Shown here: one piece after another, positions 39,773 to 48,640 of the stretch | How the letters are laid out: every line of letters starts with the position of its first letter | Numbering within the stretch: position 1 is the first letter of the stretch | Source: Acidovorax sp. sif1233 | Lineage (GTDB): Bacteria > Pseudomonadota > Gammaproteobacteria > Burkholderiales > Burkholderiaceae_C | DNA: 64,000 bases | Assembly (NCBI RefSeq): GCF_019218755.1 | Contig: NZ_JAHUWZ010000001.1 | Coordinates: 1,364,001 to 1,428,000 of the forward strand | Reading direction: 5' to 3' | The notes under the pieces: model-generated | Database searches by the model: none | Told to the model about the DNA's origin: nothing | Seen by the model: only the letters and a program-made list of their open reading frames with translations | Made by a program: the position numbers and the translations under genes

Positions 39773-40531
39773 TCAGGCGATGCCCGTCACATGGTCGCGC
39801 AGCAGCGGCACATGCACGATCAGCGAGCCCTTGTTGGGCTCGATGCGCACGATGCCCCGGGGCTTGAACACGCTGAGCGCCACATTCACCCGCTGGCGCG
39901 AGAGCCCGCAGATCAGGGCCAGTTCCTGCTGCGAGATCAGCAGCTCCTGCACCGCCTCGCCCTGGCTGTCGGCCAGCATCAGAAGGGCCCGGGCCACCCG
40001 CGTCTCGGGCCCGCGCAGGCGCGATGCCTCCAGCATGCCCACGAACACCCCCATGCGCGCGTTCATGATGTCGCAGATCACGTGGTTGAACGCGATGGAC
40101 GACTGGCGCAGCGTTTCGAAGGTCTCCACCGGCACCAGGCACAGGTGGGCCGGCGTGAGCGAGCGCAGGTCGTACTGGCGCAGTTCCTTTTTGAGCAGCG
40201 AGCCCTCGCCGCCCCATTCGCCCTCGCGCAAACAATACAGCGTGGTTTCGGCACCGTCCGACGCCACCACGTACATCTGCAGGAAGCCGCGCACCAGCCC
40301 GTACCAGTGGGTGCAGGGTTGCCCCCGGTGGGCCACCAGCTCGCCGGGGACGGTGATCCGCTCGCTCGCGGTGCGCAGGACCACGGCTTGCAACTCGGGC
40401 GACAGCACGCGGTACCAGGCCGACGACTCCAGGAAGTCCACCAGGCCGGTGCCTGCGGGGGCATGTGCTGCCCTTTTCCCGCGTGAGGGCACGGGCGTTT
40501 CAAGCGGGCTCGATGGGGTGCGAGAAGGCAT
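39773..40531 (-). CDS. Crp/Fnr family regulator 2
   Basis: Predicted 252-residue regulator of the same family as the preceding gene but clearly divergent. The sensor fold has VAHRGQPCTHWYGLVRGFLQ and GEWGGEGSLLKKELRQYDLR; the helix-turn-helix is LLISQQELALICGLSRQRVN. The first 30 residues are Ser/Pro-rich. Start at 40531 is chosen because upstream codons run into low-complexity sequence. Two adjacent Crp/Fnr genes suggest a duplication with separate effectors. Confidence 0.84.
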   Translation of the reverse strand: MPSRTPSSPLETPVPSRGKRAAHAPAGTGLVDFLESSAWYRVLSPELQAVVLRTASERITVPGELVAHRGQPCTHWYGLVRGFLQMYVVASDGAETTLYCLREGEWGGEGSLLKKELRQYDLRSLTPAHLCLVPVETFETLRQSSIAFNHVICDIMNARMGVFVGMLEASRLRGPETRVARALLMLADSQGEAVQELLISQQELALICGLSRQRVNVALSVFKPRGIVRIEPNKGSLIVHVPLLRDHVTGIA

Positions 40532-40569
40532 GGCTTGAGTCCCTGGGTGGTCAGAGCTTGCAGTATCGG

Positions 40570-41403
40570 TCAGGGGGATAGCTTGAACGCGCGGCGCGCG
40601 TTGCCCGCCAGGTACAGGGCTCTCGTCTCTGCGTCCAGGCCCAGGGCATCGAGCCCAGCCAGGCATTCTGCCGGTGTGAGCATGGGGTAGTTGGTGCCGA
40701 ACAGCACCTTGTGCCGGCCCGGGCCGCGCAGGTAGGCGACCAGTTCTGGCGGGAAGCGCGAGGCCTTGTAGGCCGATGTGTCCACATAGACGTTGGGATG
40801 TTTCATCATCAGCGAGACCATCTCGTTCACCCATGGGAAACCGATGTGTCCGCCCACGATGCGCAGGTCCGGGAATTCATGTGCCACGTGGTCCAGGTAC
40901 GGCATCGGCCGGCCCGGCTCGGAAGGGCGCATGGGGCCTGCATGCCCGACCTGCAGGCAGAAGCTGACGTCCAGTTCCACGCATTCCGCATACAGGGGGT
41001 AGTAGCGGCGATCGTCGGGCGGCAGGCCCCAGAGCCAGGGCAGCACGCGCACGCCCTTGAAGCCGAACTGCCGCACGCAGCGGCGCAGTTCGCGCACGGC
41101 GTCCATGGGCCGGTGGAGATCGACCGAGGCGATGCCCACCACCTGGCCGGGATGCGCCTGCGTGGCCGCTGCCACCTCGTCGTTGGTGATCATCGGCCCG
41201 GCAGGCCCCCACCAGGCGCTGGCCAGGACGCGCTGGACGCCCTGGGCGCGGAAGGTCGCCAGCGCTTCATCGTGCGTGATGCCGGGGTTTTCCTGCGCCA
41301 GGGAGCACCAGTGGGTGGGCCAGCGGCGCAATGAATCGAACATGGAGTCCAGCAGGTAAGGCCGGTTCGGCAATTGCATCCAGGCATCGATGATTTCAGG
41401 CAT
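40570..41403 (-). CDS. Amidohydrolase family protein (metal-dependent, Amidohydro_2)
   Basis: Predicted 277-residue TIM-barrel hydrolase or decarboxylase of the type that includes 2-amino-3-carboxymuconate and gamma-resorcylate decarboxylases and 2-pyrone-4,6-dicarbonate lactonase. Visible pieces are MPEIIDAWMQLPN, RVLASAWWGPAG, GFKGVRVLPWLWG, LRIVGGHIGFPWVNEM, VYVDTSAYKASRFPPE and KVLFGTNYPML. The usual N-terminal HxH metal site is not obvious, replaced by DAWMQ. Its start overlaps the stop of the upstream reductase gene by 8 bp. Confidence 0.8.
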   Translation of the reverse strand: MPEIIDAWMQLPNRPYLLDSMFDSLRRWPTHWCSLAQENPGITHDEALATFRAQGVQRVLASAWWGPAGPMITNDEVAAATQAHPGQVVGIASVDLHRPMDAVRELRRCVRQFGFKGVRVLPWLWGLPPDDRRYYPLYAECVELDVSFCLQVGHAGPMRPSEPGRPMPYLDHVAHEFPDLRIVGGHIGFPWVNEMVSLMMKHPNVYVDTSAYKASRFPPELVAYLRGPGRHKVLFGTNYPMLTPAECLAGLDALGLDAETRALYLAGNARRAFKLSP

Positions 41404-42127
41404 TGGTGGTGCTCCCCGGCGTGGTGCTGGTTGGGTTGAAATGGTCGTCGAAGCCTTGCAGGCTGGGCATGGGCAGCACAGGCCGGGTGCCCAGGGCCTG
41501 GAGTTCGTTCCACAGGCGCATGAGCATGCCGGCCCGCGTGGCATCGTCCACATAAGGCACGTGGTGCGCAAAGAAGGGTTCGTAGACGGAGAACCCCGCA
41601 TACCCCAGCGTGCCCTGCAGCAGGTGGCGCATCATTCCAGTGAGCTCGCCGTGCAGGGCGCCGGTGCCGAACATGTGCTCGCGCCCGCCCAGGGCGGCCA
41701 CCACCAGCGCATGTTTGCCCACCATGCCACCCCGGTCGTACACCCGCCGTCCCCCGTAGAACACGCCGGACAGGAACACCCGGTCTATCCAGCCCTTCAT
41801 CTGCGCCGGCACCGAGAACCAGAACACCGGGAAGACGAGCACCAGCAGGTCTGCGTCTACCACTGCCCGGACCTCGTTCGCGATCTCGGGGGCGAGGCTG
41901 CCATGCTCCCACGCGTGCCGCTGCTCCAGCGGGTACACCAGGTGTCCGGGGCTTGCCCGTTCGCCGAAATCCGTGGCACTGGCCACGGCGCCAAAGCCCG
42001 CCGCATGCAGGTCGGTCGCGCTGGTTTGCCAGCCTGCGTTGGCCAATGCCGCCTGGGTGGTGTCGCGCATGGCCGCGACGAAAGAACGAGGTTCGGGGTG
42101 GGTATAGACGATGTGGGCACGCGGCAT
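41396..42127 (-). CDS. Flavodoxin-fold NAD(P)H oxidoreductase (NQO1/KefF type)
   Basis: Predicted 243-residue FMN or FAD protein that reduces quinones or similar acceptors. The fold is seen in IVYTHPEPRSFVAAMRDTTQ (phosphate loop), LLVLVFPVFWFSVPAQMKGW and IDRVFLSGVFYGG, the NQO1-type signature. It is the first gene of a minus-strand operon with the amidohydrolase and is divergent from the crotonase gene. Confidence 0.87.
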   Translation of the reverse strand: MPRAHIVYTHPEPRSFVAAMRDTTQAALANAGWQTSATDLHAAGFGAVASATDFGERASPGHLVYPLEQRHAWEHGSLAPEIANEVRAVVDADLLVLVFPVFWFSVPAQMKGWIDRVFLSGVFYGGRRVYDRGGMVGKHALVVAALGGREHMFGTGALHGELTGMMRHLLQGTLGYAGFSVYEPFFAHHVPYVDDATRAGMLMRLWNELQALGTRPVLPMPSLQGFDDHFNPTSTTPGSTTNA

Positions 42128-42276
42128 GGGGCTCGCTTTCAGGCTGGGTTCGTTGGCAGGTTTGTAGCCCGGAACCGCCGCGTGCGTTGTCGTTGCAAAG
42201 ACAACATGGCCGAGCCCTTGTGGCTAGCATGAAGCCGGCAATCAGCAAGCTTTGCAGACCCACGAAGGAGACACCC

Positions 42277-43050
42277 ATGGCATGGCATATCGAGGCGGTG
42301 GACGGCTGCGCCGTCGTCCGCATGAACACCAACAAGGTCAACGTGCAGAACGCACTTTTTTTTGCCGACCTGCACGATGCCTTCGACCGGCTCGAACGCG
42401 AGTTCGGTGAACTGCCGGTGGTGCTCACGGGGCAGGGCGACGCGTTCTCGGCCGGGATCGATTTCGACTACAGCTTCGGCATCTTCGGCAGCGGGAGCAA
42501 GGATGCCGTCCGCGAGTGGTACAAGGCCTACCGCGAGACCAATCTGCGGATCTTCGAGTACTCCCGGCCCACGGTAGCGGCGGTCAACGGCCATGCCATC
42601 GCGGGCGGGCTGATCACGGCGCTGGACTGCGACTTCCGCGTGGCGGCGCGCAAACCCGCCAAGTTCGGCCTGAACGAAGTGCCCATCGGCATCCCCATGC
42701 CGGCGGCCTACGTGGAGATCATCAAATACGCCCTGGGCGACCAGGTGGGCGCGCTCGCCACGCTGCGCGGCAAGCTCTACACACTGGAAGAGGCCGAGCG
42801 ACTGGGTTTCTTCCACGAGGTGGTGGAGCCCGAGCAACTGCTGGCCACGGCCATTGGCTATGCGAAGTGCATCACGCCCGACTGCAACACCGCCTACGCG
42901 ATGTCCAAGAAGGCGCTGCACGACAGCGTGATGCGCCAGATCGAGGAGCGCACCGTGGCCCTGGACGACTACCTGCCTGCCGGCATGGGCGACGCGGGCA
43001 ACCGCCGTGCGCAGGACCGCCGCCGGCAAGAGATCATGCGCAAGCGTTGA
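42277..43050 (+). CDS. Enoyl-CoA hydratase/isomerase family (crotonase)
   Basis: Predicted 257-residue crotonase-fold enzyme acting on an acyl-CoA. The oxyanion-hole loops are VLTGQGDAFSAGIDFDYS near residue 50 and AAVNGHAIAGGLITALDCDF near 105; the canonical catalytic glutamates of hydratases are not clearly at the usual positions (GLNEVPIGIPMPAAYVEI). It could be a hydratase, isomerase or hydrolase. It starts a plus-strand run with the transferase and isomerase genes; AAGGAG lies ahead of the ATG. Confidence 0.85.
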   Translation: MAWHIEAVDGCAVVRMNTNKVNVQNALFFADLHDAFDRLEREFGELPVVLTGQGDAFSAGIDFDYSFGIFGSGSKDAVREWYKAYRETNLRIFEYSRPTVAAVNGHAIAGGLITALDCDFRVAARKPAKFGLNEVPIGIPMPAAYVEIIKYALGDQVGALATLRGKLYTLEEAERLGFFHEVVEPEQLLATAIGYAKCITPDCNTAYAMSKKALHDSVMRQIEERTVALDDYLPAGMGDAGNRRAQDRRRQEIMRKR

Positions 43051-43065
43051 AGCACAGGGGTATCC

Positions 43066-43746
43066 ATGATCGACCTCTACAGCTGGCCCGCACCCAACGG
43101 GCACAAGGTGCACATCCTGGTGGAGGAGCTAGGCGTTCCCTACCGCCTGGTGCCCATCAATATCACCCAGGGCGACCAGCACCAGCCGGCCTACCGTGCC
43201 ATCAACCCCAATGGCAAGATCCCGGCCATCGTCGACCATGCCCCGGCCGATGGGGGCGGGCCCTTCACGGTGTTCGAGACCGGCGCCATCCTGCTGTACC
43301 TGGCGGACAAGGCGCAGCGCTTCGTGCCCGCCGAACTGCGTGCACGAAGCGATGTGCTGCAGTGGCTTTTCTGGCAGGTGGGCGGGCTCGGGCCGATGAT
43401 GGGGCAGGCGCAGCATTTCTTTCGCTATGCGCCAGAGCCGGTTCCCTACGGCATCGGGCGCTACCAGAACGAGACGCGGCGGCTGCTCAAGGTACTCGAT
43501 GAGCGGCTCGAAGGCCGCGAGTACATTGGCGGCGCCTATTCCATCGCCGACATCGCCTGTTTTCCGTGGGTGCGCATCCACAAGATGACGGGCGTTGCGC
43601 TGGACGATTTTCCGCGCGTGCAGGCCTGGTATGGCCGTGTGCGCAGCCGGCCCGCCGTGGGGCGAGCGATGGACCTGTTGCGCGGGAGCTGGGTGGATGT
43701 GACCACGTCCAGCGACGCCAGGCACAACCTCTTCGAGCGCGGGTAA
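43066..43746 (+). CDS. Glutathione S-transferase, Nu class (YfcG/YghU-like)
   Basis: Predicted 226-residue transferase opening MIDLYSWPAPNGHKVHILVE, very close to the E. coli YfcG signature, with NPNGKIPAIVDH for glutathione binding and FETGAILLYLADK closing the N-domain. The C-terminal helical domain (GRYQNETRRLLKVLDERLEG, YSIADIACFPWV) is standard. Nu-class enzymes reduce disulfides or peroxides with glutathione. It lies between the crotonase and the isomerase, so a role in that pathway is likely. Confidence 0.9.
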   Translation: MIDLYSWPAPNGHKVHILVEELGVPYRLVPINITQGDQHQPAYRAINPNGKIPAIVDHAPADGGGPFTVFETGAILLYLADKAQRFVPAELRARSDVLQWLFWQVGGLGPMMGQAQHFFRYAPEPVPYGIGRYQNETRRLLKVLDERLEGREYIGGAYSIADIACFPWVRIHKMTGVALDDFPRVQAWYGRVRSRPAVGRAMDLLRGSWVDVTTSSDARHNLFERG

Positions 43747-43752
43747 CCGGGC

Positions 43753-44379
43753 ATGCCGGACCACAGCAGCACGGCAGGCGTGGATGCCTTCATCGATCTG
43801 CGCAGCCCGTACTCGTACCTGGCGCTGCGGCAGGCGCGCGATCTGGAGCAGCGCAGCGGGTTGCGCTTCGATTGGTGGCCATACATCACGGACTTTCAAT
43901 CGGCTTATGGCGGCGAGGTGAGCGATCGCTCCCCGCGGGACGTGGCCAAGCTCAAGTACCTGTACATGGACTGCCGCCGCCTGGCGCAGCTGCAAGGCCT
44001 CACCATCCGCGCCACCACCAAGCTGTGGGACGCGACACTGGCCAGCCAGGCCCTGCTGTTCGCGCGGTCGCGGCAAAGGCTGTGGGAGTTCTGCGATCCG
44101 CTGCTGGCCGCGTTCTGGCGCCGCGAGTTCGATCTGGAGTCGCCTGTGCAGGTGGAGGCAGCGCTGGTGGCTGCCGGGCTCTCGGCCGGCGACTGGCAGG
44201 GCTATCTGCAGCGCGATGCGCAGAGTGACTTTGCGATGGCCTCCCAAAGGGCGCAAGCGCTGGGGGTGTTTGGCGCGCCATCGTTCGTCTGCCAGGGCGA
44301 GCTGTTCTGGGGCGGCGACCGCATGGAGTTGCTGGCACGGCGCCTGGAGGCCTTGCGCAACAGTGCAGATGCCAATTGA
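43753..44379 (+). CDS. 2-hydroxychromene-2-carboxylate isomerase/DsbA-family protein
   Basis: Predicted 208-residue kappa-class glutathione-dependent isomerase. The active-site serine is in FIDLRSPYSYLAL near residue 16, and the family ending GVFGAPSFVCQGELFWGGDR is clear. Named members (NahD) isomerise hydroxychromene carboxylate in naphthalene breakdown using glutathione, which suits the adjacent transferase. True substrate unknown. The gene begins 6 bp after the transferase stop. Confidence 0.88.
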   Translation: MPDHSSTAGVDAFIDLRSPYSYLALRQARDLEQRSGLRFDWWPYITDFQSAYGGEVSDRSPRDVAKLKYLYMDCRRLAQLQGLTIRATTKLWDATLASQALLFARSRQRLWEFCDPLLAAFWRREFDLESPVQVEAALVAAGLSAGDWQGYLQRDAQSDFAMASQRAQALGVFGAPSFVCQGELFWGGDRMELLARRLEALRNSADAN

Positions 44380-44503
44380 CGTGCGGCGAAACCAGCCAGA
44401 GGACGGGGTGGTGCGGTATGTGCAAGCAGGTGTGAGGGTGGTGGGGCGGGCCCGGCCCATGGCGTCAGAATGACCCATTGCCCAAGCGCTACCGGAAAGC
44501 CCC

Positions 44504-44878
44504 ATGCTCCGTTGGAATGCCCTGTTGACGAAGGCTGTGCTGGCCGCCACCGCCCACGGGCTGGTACATGCTGCGCTACCCGGGCCGCTGCACGGGCGCG
44601 GACCGGTGGGTGTTGCTGAGTAGCGTGGCCGGCGTCGAGGCCGAGAGCGCCGGCGGTGCCAACGTGCAGGGCGTGTACCTGGTAGCTACCGGGGCCGACG
44701 GCTACCAGCCCTGGTGTCGCTGGACAACCAGCGCGTGCTGATCGCCTGTCGGCTGGACGGCCAGCCACTGGCACGCGGTATGGCGCGGCTGGTGGTAGCG
44801 GGCGATGGCAAGGCCGGCCGCCCGGTCTCGGCGCTCGAAACCATCGAGGTGTTTGCGGCCGCGCCTGCGGTGCGGTAG
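44504..44878 (+). pseudogene. Decayed molybdopterin-oxidoreductase-like (sulfite oxidase fold) gene
   Basis: No single open frame spans this region, but three consecutive frames give one family-like protein. An ATG at 44504 gives a signal-like MLRWNALLTKAVLAATAHG, then a stop. A second frame gives GANVQGVYLVATGADGYQ, and after a one-base shift near 44707 a third gives LVSLDNQRVLIACRLDGQPL and ARLVVAGDGKAGRPVSALET. This is the layout of the C-terminal part of small periplasmic molybdopterin-dependent (YedY-like) proteins. The middle of the domain appears deleted. Family assignment is from memory of the pattern. Confidence 0.5.
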
Positions 44879-45227
44879 CCGAGAAGGGGTCACGCCGTCG
44901 GCACAACGGTCTCGTACCCGGCGTCCTCGGGGCATCGACGGGGCCGTTCGGGCCGGCTCCGGTCAGCCCACGCCCCTTCCGCAATTTCCCAAGATGTCGC
45001 ATAACAAAGGGTTTTCCCTATGGTTCGTGGAAATGTTAACGTTAACATTCATACGTTGCTGCTGTTCAGGCATGGTCTGAAGTGGGTTTTCAAGTCGCTT
45101 TGGTCGGTCTGAAAGGCGGCTCGTCCCCTTGAACACTGCTTGATACCGCCGAAGGCAGGGTGCTGCAAGCCGCTTGTACGACCTGTTGATACGCCCTGAC
45201 CACCCACCAGACCTGATACCACCATCC
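44879..45227. other. Glucarate-module upstream region
   Basis: The 349 bp between the pseudogene and kdgD hold a perfect palindrome at 45032-45049 and three copies of TGATACNNCC. There is no gene I can support. No good ribosome-binding sequence precedes kdgD, whose ATG follows CACCATCC. Confidence 0.5.
45032..45049. promoter_or_regulatory. Perfect 18-bp palindrome, probable LacI/GntR-type operator
   Basis: AATGTTAACGTTAACATT is fully self-complementary with a central CG, the form of LacI-family operators such as those for gluconate and galactose repressors. It lies 178 bp before kdgD. The LacI gene at 35126 in this window is a possible but distant partner. Confidence 0.65.
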
Positions 45228-46139
45228 ATGACCCCGCAAGACCTCAAATTCATCATGGGCTCCGGCCTGCTGTCCTTCCCCATCACGGACTTCGACGAGC
45301 AGGGTGAATTCCGCCCCAGGACCTACATCGAGCGCCTGGAGTGGCTCGCCCCCTATGGCGCCAGCGCCCTGTTCGCCGCCGGCGGCACGGGCGAGTATTT
45401 CTCGCTCTCGGGCCCCGAGTACGGCCAGGTCATCAAGACCGCCGTGGACACCTGCCGCGGCAAGGTGCCCATCATTGCCGGCGCCGGCGGCCCCACCCGC
45501 ACCGCCATCGCCCATGCCCAGGAGGCCGAGCGCCTGGGCGCCCACGGCATCCTGCTGTTGCCCCACTACCTGACCGAAGCCGGCCAGGAGGGCCTGATCG
45601 AGCATGTGGCCGCCGTGTGCAACAGCGTGAAGTTCGGCGTCATCGTCTACAACCGCGACCGCACCAAGCTCACCGCCGATTCCCTGGCCATCCTGGCCGA
45701 CCGCTGCCCCAACCTCATCGGCTTCAAGGACGGCGTGGGCAATATCGAGACCATGTCTTCCATCTTCATGAAGATGGGTGACCGCTTCTCCTACCTGGGC
45801 GGCCTGCCCACGGCCGAGGTGTATGCGGCGGCCTACAAGGCGCTGGGCACGCCGGTGTATTCGTCCGCAGTGTTCAACTTCATCCCCAAGACGGCCATGG
45901 AGTTCTACAAGGCCGTGGCGGCCGACGACACGGCCACGCAGCACAGGCTGCTCAAGGAGTTCTTCATGCCCTACCTGGCCATCCGCAACCGGGTGGAGGG
46001 CTATGGCGTGAGCATCATCAAGGCGGGCGCCAGGATCGTGGGCCACGACGGTGGCCCGGTGCGCGCGCCGCTGACGGACCTGAAGCCCGCCGAGGTGGAA
46101 GAGCTCAAGGCGCTCATCGACAAGCTCGGCCCGCAGTAA
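45228..46139 (+). CDS. kdgD: 5-dehydro-4-deoxyglucarate dehydratase
   Basis: Predicted 303-residue DHDPS-superfamily aldolase that dehydrates and decarboxylates 5-keto-4-deoxyglucarate to 2-oxoglutarate semialdehyde. The signature [15 protein letters not shown] near residue 52, the tyrosine in [10 protein letters not shown] and the Schiff-base lysine in [12 protein letters not shown] (near 168) are present. It precedes a Bug receptor and gudD, so it belongs to a D-glucarate pathway. The final dehydrogenase of the pathway is not in the window. Confidence 0.92.
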   Translation: MTPQDLKFIMGSGLLSFPITDFDEQGEFRPRTYIERLEWLAPYGASALFAAGGTGEYFSLSGPEYGQVIKTAVDTCRGKVPIIAGAGGPTRTAIAHAQEAERLGAHGILLLPHYLTEAGQEGLIEHVAAVCNSVKFGVIVYNRDRTKLTADSLAILADRCPNLIGFKDGVGNIETMSSIFMKMGDRFSYLGGLPTAEVYAAAYKALGTPVYSSAVFNFIPKTAMEFYKAVAADDTATQHRLLKEFFMPYLAIRNRVEGYGVSIIKAGARIVGHDGGPVRAPLTDLKPAEVEELKALIDKLGPQ

Positions 46140-46227
46140 GCGCGCCCCCCTGTCCCACGCCAACCCTTCAACCCAAGGCCCCGCAGAGGGCCGCCGACCA
46201 CCACCACCACCTCAGGAGACATCCCTC

Positions 46228-47205
46228 ATGTTCGTCAAGCAACTGCTGCTCGTGGCCAGCGCCTGCACCCTGGCGTTTTCCGCATCGGCCCAGACGGCCG
46301 GCACGCCCTGGCCCGAAAAGCCCGTCACCATCGTTGTGCCGTTTCCGGCGGGCGGCTCCACCGACATGGTGGCGCGCGCCATGGCCCAGCACATGGGCGA
46401 CAAGCTGGGCCAGAACTTCGTGGTGGACAACCGCCCCGGTGCCACGGGCACGCTGGGTGCGGGTGCCGTCAAACGCGCCGCGCCCGATGGCTACACGTTG
46501 CTGGTGTCGTCCCTGGGCGCCTTCGTGGTGGCGCCGCACCTGCTCAAGAGCGTGCCGTACGACGCGCTCAAGGATTTCGACTACATCACCGTGCCCGTGC
46601 AGGCACCCAATGTGCTGGTGGCCTCGCCGGCGCAAAAGGCACGCACCGTGAAGGAGGTGATCGCGCAGCTCAAGGCCAACCCCGGCAAGGTGAGCTTCGC
46701 GAGTTCGGGCAACGGCTCGTCGGACCACCTCTCGGCCGAGGTCTTCTGGCAGCAAAGCGGCACCGAAGGCCTGCACATCCCCTACAAGGGCGGCGCGCCG
46801 GCCATCAACGACCTGCTGGGCGGGCAGGTGGAGTTCTCGTTCCAGAACGTGAACGCCGTGCTGCAGCACATCCGCGGCGGCAAGCTGCATGCGATTGCCG
46901 TCACCGGCGACAAGCGCAGCCCCGTGCTGCCCGACGTGCCCACCCTGGCCGAGGCCGGCGTGGCCGGTGCCGAGGTGTACTCGTGGCAGGGCATGGCCGC
47001 GCCCAAGGGCCTGCCTGCGGCCGTGAAGAAGAAGCTCTCGGACGCCGCCATCGCCGCCATGAACGACCCCGCCGTGAAGAAGCGCATGCTCGACCAGGGC
47101 CTGGAGATCGTGGCCAGCACGCCCGAGGCTTTCACCGCCTACCAGGCACGCGAATTCGCGCGCTGGAAGACGGTCATCGAAACCCGAAAAATCACTGCCG
47201 ATTAA
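46228..47205 (+). CDS. Bug-family solute receptor of the glucarate cluster
   Basis: Predicted 325-residue periplasmic receptor with a signal ([18 protein letters not shown]) and the Bug landmarks [40 protein letters not shown] and [18 protein letters not shown]. Sandwiched between kdgD and gudD, it probably binds glucarate or galactarate. TctAB membrane genes are absent. AGGAG lies ahead of ATG 46228. Confidence 0.92.
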   Translation: MFVKQLLLVASACTLAFSASAQTAGTPWPEKPVTIVVPFPAGGSTDMVARAMAQHMGDKLGQNFVVDNRPGATGTLGAGAVKRAAPDGYTLLVSSLGAFVVAPHLLKSVPYDALKDFDYITVPVQAPNVLVASPAQKARTVKEVIAQLKANPGKVSFASSGNGSSDHLSAEVFWQQSGTEGLHIPYKGGAPAINDLLGGQVEFSFQNVNAVLQHIRGGKLHAIAVTGDKRSPVLPDVPTLAEAGVAGAEVYSWQGMAAPKGLPAAVKKKLSDAAIAAMNDPAVKKRMLDQGLEIVASTPEAFTAYQAREFARWKTVIETRKITAD

Positions 47206-47254
47206 GCCTTGTCACGGGGCGTCTTTGCGCGTCCATCTTCGTTTCCAGACCACC

Positions 47255-48607
47255 ATGACCACCTCTTCCATCCCTTCTGCCACCAGCACCCCCGTCGTCA
47301 CCGAGCTGCGCGTGGTGCCCGTGGCGGGCCACGACAGCATGCTCATGAACCTGAGCGGCGCGCACGGCCCGTTCTTCACGCGCAACCTGATCATCCTGCG
47401 CGACAGCGCGGGCAACACCGGGGTGGGCGAGGTGCCCGGCGGCGAGAAGATCCGCCAGACCATCGAGGACGCACGGCCATTGATCGTGGGCCGGCCCATC
47501 GGCCACCACAACGCCGTGCTCAACGCCATGCGCGCCCGGTTCGCCGACCGCGATGCGGGCGGGCGCGGCCTGCAGACCTTCGATTTGCGCATCACCATCC
47601 ACGCGGTGACGGCGGTGGAGTCGGCCTTCCTGGACCTGCTGGGCCAGCACCTGAACGTGCCCGTGGCCGCGCTGCTGGGCGATGGCGTGCAGCGCGAGTC
47701 GGTGCAGATGCTGGGCTACCTGTTCTACGTGGGCGACCGCGCAAAGACCGACCTGGCCTACCGTACCGAGCCCGGTGCCGACAACGACTGGTTCCGCCTG
47801 CGCAACGAGAAAGCCATGACGGCCGACGGCATCGTGCGCCTGGCCGAGGCCGCGTACGAACGCTACGGCTTTGCCGACTTCAAGCTCAAGGGCGGCGTGC
47901 TGCGCGGCGAGGAAGAGGTCGAGGCCATCCGCGCGCTGCACGAGCGCTTTCCCGAGGCGCGTGTGACGCTGGACCCCAACGGCGGCTGGCTGCTGAAAGA
48001 TGCGGTCCGCATCACGCGCGACCTGCACGGCGTGATGGCCTATGCCGAGGACCCCTGCGGTGCCGAAGGCGTGTTCTCGGGCCGCGAGGTGATGGCCGAG
48101 TTTCGCCGCGCCACGGGCCTGCCCACCGCCACCAACATGGTGGCCACCGACTGGCGCGAAATGGCGCACAGCCTGGCCCTGCAGTCGGTGGACATCCCCC
48201 TGGCCGACCCGCATTTCTGGACCATGGCCGGATCGGTGCGCGTGGCGCAGATGTGCCAGGCCTTCGGCCTGACCTGGGGCTCGCATTCCAACAACCATTT
48301 CGACGTCTCGCTGGCCATGTTCACCCACGTGGGCGCCGCCGCCCCCGGCCGTGTGACCGCAATCGACACGCACTGGATCTGGCAAGACGGCGAGCGCCTG
48401 ACGAAGGAGCCGTTCCAGATCAAGAACGGCTTTATCGAGTTGCCCAAGAAGCCCGGCCTGGGCGTGGAGCTGGACATGGACGAGGTGGAGCGCGCGCACC
48501 GCCTGTACCTGGAGCACGGCCTGGGCGCGCGCGACGATGCGGTGGCCATGCAGTACCTGATCCCCGGCTGGAAGTTCAACAACAAATCGCCCTGCATGGT
48601 GCGCTGA
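47255..48607 (+). CDS. gudD: Glucarate dehydratase
   Basis: Predicted 450-residue enolase-superfamily enzyme dehydrating D-glucarate (and often L-idarate) to 5-keto-4-deoxyglucarate, the substrate of KdgD. The N-terminal cap has [17 protein letters not shown]; the barrel has [17 protein letters not shown] (KxK-type catalytic lysines), VTLDPNGGW (metal aspartate), [19 protein letters not shown] and the histidine loop [16 protein letters not shown] 47255 gives the normal length; the frame is open a little further upstream without an ATG. Confidence 0.93.
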   Translation: MTTSSIPSATSTPVVTELRVVPVAGHDSMLMNLSGAHGPFFTRNLIILRDSAGNTGVGEVPGGEKIRQTIEDARPLIVGRPIGHHNAVLNAMRARFADRDAGGRGLQTFDLRITIHAVTAVESAFLDLLGQHLNVPVAALLGDGVQRESVQMLGYLFYVGDRAKTDLAYRTEPGADNDWFRLRNEKAMTADGIVRLAEAAYERYGFADFKLKGGVLRGEEEVEAIRALHERFPEARVTLDPNGGWLLKDAVRITRDLHGVMAYAEDPCGAEGVFSGREVMAEFRRATGLPTATNMVATDWREMAHSLALQSVDIPLADPHFWTMAGSVRVAQMCQAFGLTWGSHSNNHFDVSLAMFTHVGAAAPGRVTAIDTHWIWQDGERLTKEPFQIKNGFIELPKKPGLGVELDMDEVERAHRLYLEHGLGARDDAVAMQYLIPGWKFNNKSPCMVR

Positions 48608-48640
48608 ACGGGCCTGCGGCCCGGGGAGCGGATGCTTGAG

